Origin: CAYVVT01 sp964454335
Lineage (GTDB): Bacteria; Fidelibacterota; UBA8477; JABMPR01
Reading direction: 5' to 3'
Length of the DNA stretch: 64,000 nucleotides
NCBI GenBank assembly: GCA_964454335.1
Contig: CAYVVT010000003.1
Span: 62,001-126,000, forward strand
Shown here: positions 45,437 through 54,250 of the stretch, in pieces
Layout: each line of letters starts with the position of its first letter
Numbering within the stretch: the stretch's first letter is position 1
Notes under the pieces: generated by a model
What the model saw: the letters and a program-made list of their open reading frames with translations, nothing else
The model's database searches: none
What the model was told of the DNA's origin: nothing
Program-made: the position numbers and the translations under genes

Positions 45437-48028
45437 CTATTCCGATTTGATACTTATTTCCATTTGTTTGGTCGATTCGGTTCGCAGCCAGATAATAAGA
45501 TCCCGGCCACTGTCCGTCCAGTGTCGTCCTAGCTTGAGATCCGTCCCTTCAGTAATATGCTTACCGTTCACGCTAATACTTGCGTCCTTCTCGCCCCAAT
45601 TCTTGAAGACGAAACAAGGATTCACTATCGGACTCATTTCGGATCCGGTGATGCTGAAGGAGATGTCTCTGTCCGCATTCGAGAAGACAAAAGCCTTCTG
45701 GTCTTTGTCGAAGCCCTTGGTCTTGGCACCCTTGACGTTCTCGATTAAAGGCGGATTCTTCCAGGCTCTTGCTGCGGGTAAAGCGGATTCGATACCCTCA
45801 TCCGTAAATCCATACATCACCAGCGAACCGAATTCCGGTGCCCAGTCATTGGCGCCCAGCGCAAAATGGGTCACCCTGTCGTGTGCCACGGCGAAACGTC
45901 CGTCCGAGGGCACGAAGTGCATGGGCCAATGATTCCAGGGACCGGCGAAGGGATCATCCGTGTAGGCAGACTGTTCAACGTGCCCCCATGGGGTGATCTT
46001 ACCGCCTTGGAAAACCACGAAGATCTTCTGTTTGGATTTGCTGTTCAGCAACTCGATATGGGCATCTTCGATGGTGATCTCAGGTACCTTGTCTGGCTTG
46101 GCCCAGAGCAGTTCCTCTATCTCACCTTTGACATTTGCTACAGTCATCGCTTGAAGACCAACAACGTCCAGAGCGTTCTCACCGGGATTGGTGAAGAACT
46201 GGATATCCTGGAAGCCCGGGCTCTCCGTGGCGTTATTCCAATGCACTTTTCTGATCCCTGTGCCGTCCGGGTAGATGGTGTGAATCTCATCACTCCAATT
46301 GGCTTGATCCGTACAAATGTAGCCCACGTCCACACAGGGATAGCGCCAGTGTACCACCACCCTGGCGGGTGTATTCTCGATGATGCGGACGTAACTGTGA
46401 CGCACCTGTTTGTCGGCCATATGTTCTGAACAGCCGTGCGGACCCCAGATCTCGGAACTCTGATCCGACATCCACTGATTGGCATCCGTGACCCAGTTTG
46501 CTGCATAGTTGCTACCATGCCAGTACACCACACTGGTGGGAATGTGATCAAATTTCACCACCACATCGGCGTACTCACTGAGACGCCACATGCTGTCCCA
46601 CAAGGGCTGGAAAGGCAGGGTCTTGTAATAGGCACCAAAATTTTCTGCGATACCCAGTTCACCTGGCAGGACGCCCTTCTGGATGGGAGAATTAAGGTCT
46701 TCTGGTTTCTGGAACTGATAGAGTCTGCCAATCGAGGCGGCATCCAGAACCTCATGATGGACCATGAGTTCATCCATTGCTCCCTGCAGGCCGAATATGA
46801 AGGGCAGGTTCTGCTGATTGCTGCGCACAAAATCCGAGCAACGCGCCTTTTCGGAATTCAATCCGATCAATGTCGGAATCTCCGGAAGGGATATCTTGCC
46901 CCGATACCGGCCGCTGGCAACCTGTTCACCATTCTGGTAAAGTGTGATGCGACCCTTCGCGACGGTGACGTTCAGCTGTTGCCACTTCAAATAGGACAAG
47001 GCTTTCGGGGAGACCACCTCCTTGCCGTTCATCCGGAATATGGGATGTCCATAGGGATCGATCCCGAAGTAGAGACCCTGTTTCCCGAATGCTTTGGATT
47101 GATGGAGAATAGGTGCGTCGTTGTAAGGGTAGACATCCAGGGCCAGCCAGACGCTGATACTGAACCCACCGTGAATATCGCCGATACCGTCTTCGATCAT
47201 GACACCGTCGTAGTAGCCATCCAGCGTAAGCGCCTCGGCATTGACACCATCCATAATGAAGTGATCAGAACCCAGTAGTGGACTTTCCATCTCCTCATCA
47301 CCATCAAACCAGAAAGCCAGACCTTCCTCTGCCTCATTCAAGGGGAAATAAAGCCGTGGTTCAGGGAAATCCGCGGGCCAGGCAGAAATTTCTTCGACTT
47401 CCTCTTCGTCTTCATCCCACTCATCTTCATCCTCGTCTTCTTCTTCATCGGCGACCTCAGGCATACCGCGTTGAACACGGTGGTGCTCGATGCCTCTGGC
47501 AGAGAGTTGCAGGACCTGGAACATACGCCCTTCTCCTTCCAGCCAGCCCTCATAACTGCTGTTGGTGGCGTTCCTTACCAGGCGTTCCACCTTTCCGTCC
47601 GGGTAAATGGTGAAAAACTCATGTACCACTCCCTCAAATCCGTACGGTGTCATCGGATCCTTGGCAGCATTTGCCCTGATGAGAGGATCGATATCCGGGA
47701 AGTAGCGCCAATGGACCATGATGCGCTCGGGAGAATTATCAATGAGTCGTACATAGGTATAATCCAGGCTGCCGTCGATATCTCTTCCGGGGAAAAGGTC
47801 ATCAACTAAGAAGCTGCCAGTTTCACTGCGCCATCGTGGCTGATAAAATGTTTGCCGCGTGAATTCCAGGGTTCCCCCGTTCACCTTGACAATGATATCA
47901 GCGTAGTCGCTGACATAGTCTGTGGCAGAGTGCTGTACCTTGGTGTGGTAGGCATAGAATTCACCTCGCAGCATGTTGATGCTGACAAGTAACAACAAGA
48001 GCATGACCATATTCTTCGCTAGATGCAT
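45437..48028 (-). CDS. Family-P secreted protein P6 (long form with LamG and acidic linker)
   Basis: An 863-residue exported protein closest to P3. It has a signal peptide, mature start FYAYHTKV...YADIIV, repeat 1 (RWRSETG, VHWRYFPD, YPDGKVER), a LamG domain (about 255-440, LTLDGYYDG...WLALDVYPYN), repeat 2 (GCSEHMADKQ, RHSYVRIIE, VHWRYPCVDVGY, YPDGTGIR) and a C-terminal part with DPFAGPWNHWP, SDGRFAVAHDRVTH and NPCFVF. Unlike P3 it carries a run of about 25 acidic residues in the linker just before LamG. GGGAGG lies four bases before the ATG. It follows the CotH gene by 34 bases and ends at a bidirectional terminator. Function is unknown; both first-repeat and second-repeat motifs are intact. 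Confidence 0.87.
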   Translation of the reverse strand: MHLAKNMVMLLLLLVSINMLRGEFYAYHTKVQHSATDYVSDYADIIVKVNGGTLEFTRQTFYQPRWRSETGSFLVDDLFPGRDIDGSLDYTYVRLIDNSPERIMVHWRYFPDIDPLIRANAAKDPMTPYGFEGVVHEFFTIYPDGKVERLVRNATNSSYEGWLEGEGRMFQVLQLSARGIEHHRVQRGMPEVADEEEDEDEDEWDEDEEEVEEISAWPADFPEPRLYFPLNEAEEGLAFWFDGDEEMESPLLGSDHFIMDGVNAEALTLDGYYDGVMIEDGIGDIHGGFSISVWLALDVYPYNDAPILHQSKAFGKQGLYFGIDPYGHPIFRMNGKEVVSPKALSYLKWQQLNVTVAKGRITLYQNGEQVASGRYRGKISLPEIPTLIGLNSEKARCSDFVRSNQQNLPFIFGLQGAMDELMVHHEVLDAASIGRLYQFQKPEDLNSPIQKGVLPGELGIAENFGAYYKTLPFQPLWDSMWRLSEYADVVVKFDHIPTSVVYWHGSNYAANWVTDANQWMSDQSSEIWGPHGCSEHMADKQVRHSYVRIIENTPARVVVHWRYPCVDVGYICTDQANWSDEIHTIYPDGTGIRKVHWNNATESPGFQDIQFFTNPGENALDVVGLQAMTVANVKGEIEELLWAKPDKVPEITIEDAHIELLNSKSKQKIFVVFQGGKITPWGHVEQSAYTDDPFAGPWNHWPMHFVPSDGRFAVAHDRVTHFALGANDWAPEFGSLVMYGFTDEGIESALPAARAWKNPPLIENVKGAKTKGFDKDQKAFVFSNADRDISFSITGSEMSPIVNPCFVFKNWGEKDASISVNGKHITEGTDLKLGRHWTDSGRDLIIWLRTESTKQMEISIKSE

Positions 48029-48062
48029 ACATCCTCCCTTGAGACCAGTTTTGAAATCGTTT

Positions 48063-49670
48063 TTAATACTTCAATACCTTCGTACTATTGAGAAACCGTC
48101 CGTTCTTGAATACCGAAATAAAATAAACACCACAAGGTACGTCCTGACCGGATCCATCCAGGCCATCCCAGACAGCGTAATGTGTTCCACCGGGCCGCCG
48201 ATGTTCAGGGACTGAGCGCACACTGACACCACGGATATCATAGATCTCCAGAGTAACACGGGAACTGAAGCTCAATGTATATGAAATGCTGGTGCGATCT
48301 GTAAACGGGTTGGGCCCGCTATTAGATGCGTAATCGGGATCTGGTCCTGGATCTGCTTGTTCACCCCTGGGTAAATTGTCATCGATCCAGGTCAATCGCT
48401 CCGAGATCCAATCTTTCATGTAATCCACATCCTCTTGATAGGTGTCTCCCCAATATGGATTATCCCAAACGTATTCACCCAGAATAGGCCATCGTTCAAA
48501 GTTCCGTTCCTGGGATTCATCAAGATAGAGGGCTGTGGAATCGATGATATCCAGGATCCTTTCGGTGCTGAGGACATCCCCTCGTAATTCTTCCCAACGA
48601 GCCCTCTGTCGGTAGAGGAAATCCTGGTCGGCGTGCAGACGCTGCCACCAGAACAGACTGGGATCCAACTCGTTCCCGCGGGACCAGCCTTCCCATTCAT
48701 CGAAAACACCTTCAGCCATGTTACCAAATGCCAGATTGTAATCCCATAGTGGTCCCATGTGAAGCAGACTATCCCGGCTGTCCCTGTCTTTGTACATGAA
48801 AGTACTGAAACGCATGCCGTCCACGTTTTTAGCTAGCTCGTTGATGAGCAGAAAGTCGATCATGGAGGACACACTCAGATAGTTGCGGTACCAACGTTCT
48901 CCATTGGTAAAATCATCGTCCCACAGGACAGATTCGAAGTGGGTAATGAATGATCTGATGTACTGCCGCTGTTCCTCTTCTAACTGGTCGGATTGCGGAT
49001 AGTGGTAGATGAACCGTTTCCCGAAGGATGTCCATCCCGCTCCGTCCCAGTTCACCTGAATGATATAGCCGCCGGTCAGTTGATCACCAGTCAGATCAGT
49101 TGGTTTGAGACGGGAAATATCCAGTCGATTAGCGTCGATCTTGATCTTCTCCATAAGGACATACACGCCCTGATAGTCTCCGTTCAGTACCACCTCACAG
49201 AAGCGAGTCCTGGGATTATAATGGCCCAGAGACCAACCCAGTCTGAAAGCCAGGTAGTTGCGCATAAGGCTTTTATCACTGTAGGGAGCGTAAAGGATCC
49301 AATCGTTCTCCGCGGGTAAGCCCAGGAGTTCCACATTCCGGTTTTCGCCATTGTCGAACTGGGTCTCGAAATTGTATGATTTCTTGGGAAAGCCGAGGCT
49401 CGAGTTTCCTCGATGTTCAATGCTGATGATCCCATCGTAATCATTGAAGGTGTCGGCCACGTAATGACGCGACCCATCAGCATGGTAAATGACACCCAGG
49501 TGCACCCGGATGCGTTCTTCGTCTTCGATGTCCTCACCATCCGTATCAATAAAGAGCAAGGGCAGGTCGGAAGAGTCAAATGGCAGATAGCTGGTAGTTG
49601 CGGCATCGCTACCATAAATACAGACTGTCCAACAAACGCTGAACACGATTATGTAGGAAACTCGATCCAT
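48063..49670 (-). CDS. CotH-family protein with Por/T9SS sorting domain
   Basis: A 535-residue secreted CotH-family protein, paralogous to that at 9477-11084. Signal peptide about 1-23; CotH core with PAENDWILYAPYSDKSLM, RTRFCEVVLNGDYQGVY, LMEKIKID, GGYIIQ and WDYNLAFGN; shared tail segment ERNFERWPILGEYVW; C-terminal sorting domain with GPNPFTDRT, IYDIRG and CGVYFISVF. CotH proteins are atypical kinases, and the conserved LMEKIK and WDxNLAFGN motifs suggest an intact active site, though activity on any partner here is unproven. It is first in a two-gene unit with P6 and is divergent from the ROK regulator gene across 215 bases. Confidence 0.87.
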   Translation of the reverse strand: MDRVSYIIVFSVCWTVCIYGSDAATTSYLPFDSSDLPLLFIDTDGEDIEDEERIRVHLGVIYHADGSRHYVADTFNDYDGIISIEHRGNSSLGFPKKSYNFETQFDNGENRNVELLGLPAENDWILYAPYSDKSLMRNYLAFRLGWSLGHYNPRTRFCEVVLNGDYQGVYVLMEKIKIDANRLDISRLKPTDLTGDQLTGGYIIQVNWDGAGWTSFGKRFIYHYPQSDQLEEEQRQYIRSFITHFESVLWDDDFTNGERWYRNYLSVSSMIDFLLINELAKNVDGMRFSTFMYKDRDSRDSLLHMGPLWDYNLAFGNMAEGVFDEWEGWSRGNELDPSLFWWQRLHADQDFLYRQRARWEELRGDVLSTERILDIIDSTALYLDESQERNFERWPILGEYVWDNPYWGDTYQEDVDYMKDWISERLTWIDDNLPRGEQADPGPDPDYASNSGPNPFTDRTSISYTLSFSSRVTLEIYDIRGVSVRSVPEHRRPGGTHYAVWDGLDGSGQDVPCGVYFISVFKNGRFLNSTKVLKY

Positions 49671-49715
49671 AGCGATTTCAAAGTTTCAGCATCCCAAATT
49701 ACATCATCCAAAGCC

Positions 49716-49744
49716 TTGACTCACTTCGCCAAGATAGTTATTTT
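49716..49744 (+). promoter_or_regulatory. Candidate sigma70-type promoter for ROK gene
   Basis: TTGACT and TATTTT are separated by 17 bases in the gap between the CotH and ROK genes, pointing towards the ROK gene. The -10 box matches the consensus at only four of six positions. The transcript would have a leader of about 135 bases. An imperfect inverted repeat (GTAAG...CTTTAC) lies just downstream and could be an autoregulatory site. Confidence 0.4.
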
Positions 49745-49885
49745 CTTAATGTAAGAAATTATACTTTACGATTATTACAGACACAAATGCAAAGCTGATA
49801 ACTGTTATGTGGAGAAAGCCGTTGTTAAGGCCAATACCACCCACTTTACCTGTTTCTGTGGAAGTTATAAAACGGTGGGGTCCAT

Positions 49886-51136
49886 ATGAATGATTTTAAA
49901 GCGATATCACGCTCCTCTGGTTCAGTTGGAAATGCAAAGTTCATCAATCGATTGAACAAGATCAAGATCCTGAACCTTATCCGGGATGGTAAGGCCAATA
50001 CCCGTGCTGAGGCAGCTCGTATCAGTGGTCTCAGTGCCCCGACGGTTACACGATTGGTTGATAGCCTGATCAACGAGGAACAGCTGGTCATCGAGACGGG
50101 TACGGGCACTTCAAAGGGTGGTCGGAATCCCATCATCCTGGATTTCGACGGCAGTAATTCCTTCGTTATTGGGATCGATCTGGGTACGACGCAGATCAAA
50201 GGTGTGCTGACAAATCTGAACGCCGAGATCATCGAGGAGTCTTCCACCCCTACCATGATCGATGAAGGCTCCGAGAAGGTGTTGAACCGTACCCTGGATC
50301 TGATCAATGAGCTGTGTGGCTGCTCCAAAGTCAAAGGTAAACGTATCTATGGCGTCGGTCTGGCGGTGGCCGGACTCATCAACCGCCGCAGGGATATCAT
50401 AGAATTCTCACCTGATTTTCATTGGCATGATGTCGACGTGAAAGGCGCCCTGCAGACCGACTGTGGACATCCCATCATCTTCGACAATGTCACCCGTATG
50501 ATGGCTATGGGCGAACGTTTGCACGGGATCGGTAAGAACTATCGGGACTTCATCTTTGTCAATGTTGGTTATGGTATTGGTGCCGGTATAGTCATCAATG
50601 GTGAACCCCTGTATGGTTCCTTTGGAATGGCTGGTGAGTTTGGCCACATCACCATGGAACGAGATAGTGACATCCAGTGTGCCTGTGGTAACTATGGCTG
50701 TCTGGAGGCCTTGTCCTCCGGCCACGCAATCGCCTCACACGCGAAGCGGGAGCTGGAAGCTGGTGCGCAAAGTGTTCTCCTGGATCACTGTGGAGGAGAC
50801 CTGGATAAGATTACGGCAAAAATGGTGGCTGATGCCGCCAAGACGGGTGAATCCTTTGCCCGGAAGGTATTCGACCAGGCAGCTGAATACCTGGGCATCG
50901 GTCTGGCCAGCATCGTCAATATGCTCAGCCCCCATGCCATCGTGATTGGAGGGGGTGTTGCCCTGAATGGTGACCTGCTATTCGATAAGCTGAGGAAAAC
51001 CATGGCTGCCCGTTCTATCAACAATATCTCCCGGGATGTGGAGATCCTGCCAGCCACTTTTGGTGAGAGGGCCGCCAGTATGGGCGCTGCCGCAGTCGTG
51101 CTGGATAACGTCCTGCACCTGCAACCTATGGATTGA
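49886..51136 (+). CDS. ROK-family transcriptional regulator
   Basis: A 416-residue sugar-responsive repressor or activator of the NagC/XylR type. An N-terminal winged helix-turn-helix (about 20-75, RAEAARISGLSAPTVTRLVDSL) precedes the ROK sugar-kinase-like domain with IGIDLGTTQIKG (phosphate loop), a GEFGHIT motif and the zinc site CACGNYGCLE. Effector sugar is unknown. It lies upstream of the TonB receptor module B on the same strand, 95 bases before its start, and is the only transcription factor found in the window, so it is the likely regulator of the island. Binding sites could not be identified with confidence. Confidence 0.92.
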   Translation: MNDFKAISRSSGSVGNAKFINRLNKIKILNLIRDGKANTRAEAARISGLSAPTVTRLVDSLINEEQLVIETGTGTSKGGRNPIILDFDGSNSFVIGIDLGTTQIKGVLTNLNAEIIEESSTPTMIDEGSEKVLNRTLDLINELCGCSKVKGKRIYGVGLAVAGLINRRRDIIEFSPDFHWHDVDVKGALQTDCGHPIIFDNVTRMMAMGERLHGIGKNYRDFIFVNVGYGIGAGIVINGEPLYGSFGMAGEFGHITMERDSDIQCACGNYGCLEALSSGHAIASHAKRELEAGAQSVLLDHCGGDLDKITAKMVADAAKTGESFARKVFDQAAEYLGIGLASIVNMLSPHAIVIGGGVALNGDLLFDKLRKTMAARSINNISRDVEILPATFGERAASMGAAAVVLDNVLHLQPMD

Positions 51137-51231
51137 GTTCGAGCCTGGGATCCACAGGCCACAATAGATTGAAAATCTTAGAACAAAACCGTCTCACATG
51201 CCTGCAGGGTATGTGGACACGGGAGGGTACG

Positions 51232-54200
51232 ATGTTGAGAAAACTTGGTGTCCTTGCCTTGATGCTGATCCTGGTGACCGTCGTTGAAGGCGCGAGCTAT
51301 GGAAAGATCAGAGGCATAGTCACAGACGCTGCAACCGGCGATCCACTCTGGGGGGCCAATGTCGTAGTACAGGGGACCAATCTGGGGGCCGCGACAGATG
51401 AAGATGGTTACTTCATCATCTTTCAGGTGCCCATAGGACAATACACGCTGGTGGCTAACATGATCGGCTACACGTCCATGGAAGTCACCGAAGTGTTCGT
51501 AATGTCGAAATTGACTACGACCGTAGATTTCAGACTGAGCACTACCACCATTGAAGGTGAAACGGTGACCGTCACTGCTAAGCGGGATGTCATCAAGATG
51601 GATCTGGCAGCCAGCCAGACCAATGCCACCAAGGAAGAGATCGTCCACATGCCCTTCTCCAATGACATTGAATCCTACATGGACTCGCAGGCAGGGATGG
51701 ATGGATGGTCAATTCGTGGTGGCGGAATCGATCAGGTCGGCTTCGCTATCGATGGATTGAGCATGGTTGATAATGCCTTCAATCAACCTATCAATATGGT
51801 GAACATGTCCTTTGTGGATGAGGTTTCCGTCATCAAGGGTGGCTTCAACGCTGAATATGGCAATATTCGCTCTGGGATGATCGAGGTGACCACCGAGGAA
51901 GGTGCCCAGGAATACCATGGTTCCTACACCATGCGCTACTCCCCTTCAAGGGTGAAGCACTCTGGTCACAAGATTACGGATCCACGGTCCTGGTGGCATC
52001 GCCCCTACCTGGATCCCGAAACCCGGGAGAATGGAACATCCGGTGTTCTCTACACCAGCGAATTCGGTGAGGAGACTAATTATAATAGCTACTTCGACCG
52101 ATTCGAAGGTTGGGGCGGCGATACGAATTTTGTGGACTGGGAGAACGCCATGTTGTCCTATATCTGGGACCATTGTATCGATGGTTATGATGAATGGGAT
52201 ATCCCAGATGCTGCGGATCTTCGTAAAGAAGCGGGTTTATCCGGGAAAGCTGCTGATCCATTAGAATATGGACATTTGCCCGATGTCGACATGGAATTCA
52301 GTTTGAGTGGTCCTGTACCCGTTATCGGTGGAATGCTCGGAGACGCCACTTTCGTCTTCTCCATTCGCGATGAGAAGGTCAGTTATGCCTTTCCCAGTAT
52401 CCGGGATTATTACCACGTCACAAATACGAATTCAAAGATCACATCTTACATCGGTCAGGCGACGAAGCTGAACATCGAGTATTTAAGGCAGGAAGAATAC
52501 AGTCTAATCGAAGAAGACTGGGGTAGTCTCATGGGGCCCTACAATGATTATGATCCCTATGTCTATGCCCAAACCCCAGGTGAGGCCGTTCGAAACGGCT
52601 TTGGGATCGGGATCGATCACACCATCAACAATCGCAGTTTCTGGCAGTTCCGGCTGGCAGGAGTCAATGCATCCATATTCGCAGATGGACCGCACACATT
52701 CAGGAACGAGGGAACAGCTGCTGATACGATCCATTATTTCGAGGACTATGGTGTCACTGAAGCCCCTTACGGATTCTCGCAGTTCCCGCATCGTCTTACC
52801 GCCTTCGGCAGCGGATATATCTGGGCAGGTGTGGGTGCCAGCGTGCGCAACGATTCCAAGATCTCCACCATGAGTGCACGCTTTGACTACACCAATCAGA
52901 TCAACCGTACCAACGAGATCAAGGCCGGTGTCTTTTTCAATTATGACGATTTCAATGCCAACTTCAAGATCAGGGATTTTGACATCACCGGGAACACTAC
53001 CTTGATCTTCAAGGCGAATCCCTATCGCGGTGCAGCCTATATCCAGGACAAGATCGAGCACCAGGGTATGATCGCCAATGTCGGCCTTCGTCTGGAATTC
53101 ACCAATCCCAACACAGAATGGTATAAACTGGATGTGGATTCGCTCATCTACTCGAAGTACTTCGCGGCAGCTTATAAAAATGATTTCGATGAAGCGATGG
53201 TTCGGGAGAAGGTCAAACCACGTGTGAAACTCTCACCCCGCATCGGACTTTCACACCCGCTGACGGAATCATCCAAGATCTACTTCAATTACGGCCACGA
53301 CTATTCAATGCCGCCCACCATGGACATGTACATCGTGGACTACACTCGTCCGGGTTGGCCTATTGCCAGTATCGGCAATCCCAGTCTCGACATTCCTCGC
53401 ACCATCCGCTATGAGCTGGGCTTTGATCAGGAACTGTTCGATCAGTACCTCATAAGCGTGGTAGCGTATTACCGTGACATCTCTGACGAGGTCGGTGATG
53501 TCATGTATGAGAATACCACCGGAAGCGTGGGCTACAGTAAGACCGTGAACAACCATTATGCAGATGTTCGGGGGTTCGAGTTGACGCTGGAGAAACGTTG
53601 GGGTCAATTCTTCACCGGTTTCGTCAACTATACCTTTCTCTCCACCAAAGACGGCTTTCATGGCCGAGAGGTGGAATATGAGGACCCAATCGCCCAGCGG
53701 CTCTATGGTTTTCGTAATCCAGTCATTGAACAGCCACTACCCACACCGTATCTCAATGCCAATGTGCGTCTGATGACCCCCGACCATTGGGGCATGGCGA
53801 CGGGAATGTGGAGCGTCAGTACGAACGTGTACTGGTCACGAGGCGACTTTATGACCTGGGAACCTGTTGGCCGTGTGAAACGGGCACAGAACAATGTCCG
53901 CTGGCGAGATGAATTCAATATGGACATGCGCATCGACAAGCGTCTGGATGTTGGTGGTATCGAAATGGAACTCTATGCCGATATCTTTAACGTCTTGAAC
54001 ATCCAGCGCATGACGGGTGACGGTTTCAAGAATGACACCGACATGCGGAACTACTACAATTCCCTCCATCTCGATGAATACAACAAGGAGAAATACGAAG
54101 GAACCAGTTTCGTGGGCGGCAATGACCGACCAGGCGATATCTGGAGCGAGGACAAGGACTATATCGACATGCCCAATATCGATCTGAACCGTCTCACCAT

Positions 54201-54240
54201 GCCGCGTGCTCTCACATTCGGTATCGAGTTCGGATTCTGA
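51232..54240 (+). CDS. TonB-dependent receptor with carboxypeptidase-regulatory-like domain (module B)
   Basis: Outer-membrane importer paralogous to the receptor at 536-3643. The ATG at 51232 is chosen because GGGAGG lies upstream and because it starts a proper signal peptide (MLRKLGVLAL...); the open frame extends 99 bases further back, overlapping the ROK gene end. The 1002 residues comprise a signal peptide, carboxypeptidase-regulatory-like domain (KIRGIV...GDPLWGANV), plug (SIRGGG, FAIDGLSMVDN, IKGGFNAEYG) and a beta-barrel ending in FGIEFGF with the C-terminal aromatic signature. The partner gene follows after ten bases and the PorV-like gene after that, so a three-gene transport module is evident. 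The substrate is unknown. Confidence 0.93.
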   Translation: MLRKLGVLALMLILVTVVEGASYGKIRGIVTDAATGDPLWGANVVVQGTNLGAATDEDGYFIIFQVPIGQYTLVANMIGYTSMEVTEVFVMSKLTTTVDFRLSTTTIEGETVTVTAKRDVIKMDLAASQTNATKEEIVHMPFSNDIESYMDSQAGMDGWSIRGGGIDQVGFAIDGLSMVDNAFNQPINMVNMSFVDEVSVIKGGFNAEYGNIRSGMIEVTTEEGAQEYHGSYTMRYSPSRVKHSGHKITDPRSWWHRPYLDPETRENGTSGVLYTSEFGEETNYNSYFDRFEGWGGDTNFVDWENAMLSYIWDHCIDGYDEWDIPDAADLRKEAGLSGKAADPLEYGHLPDVDMEFSLSGPVPVIGGMLGDATFVFSIRDEKVSYAFPSIRDYYHVTNTNSKITSYIGQATKLNIEYLRQEEYSLIEEDWGSLMGPYNDYDPYVYAQTPGEAVRNGFGIGIDHTINNRSFWQFRLAGVNASIFADGPHTFRNEGTAADTIHYFEDYGVTEAPYGFSQFPHRLTAFGSGYIWAGVGASVRNDSKISTMSARFDYTNQINRTNEIKAGVFFNYDDFNANFKIRDFDITGNTTLIFKANPYRGAAYIQDKIEHQGMIANVGLRLEFTNPNTEWYKLDVDSLIYSKYFAAAYKNDFDEAMVREKVKPRVKLSPRIGLSHPLTESSKIYFNYGHDYSMPPTMDMYIVDYTRPGWPIASIGNPSLDIPRTIRYELGFDQELFDQYLISVVAYYRDISDEVGDVMYENTTGSVGYSKTVNNHYADVRGFELTLEKRWGQFFTGFVNYTFLSTKDGFHGREVEYEDPIAQRLYGFRNPVIEQPLPTPYLNANVRLMTPDHWGMATGMWSVSTNVYWSRGDFMTWEPVGRVKRAQNNVRWRDEFNMDMRIDKRLDVGGIEMELYADIFNVLNIQRMTGDGFKNDTDMRNYYNSLHLDEYNKEKYEGTSFVGGNDRPGDIWSEDKDYIDMPNIDLNRLTMPRALTFGIEFGF

Positions 54241-54250
54241 GGGGGATGTC

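Noticed and set aside
51133..51231. Longer start for TonB receptor B
   Set aside because: It would overlap the ROK gene and push the signal peptide to residue 34; the ATG at 51232 has GGGAGG upstream.
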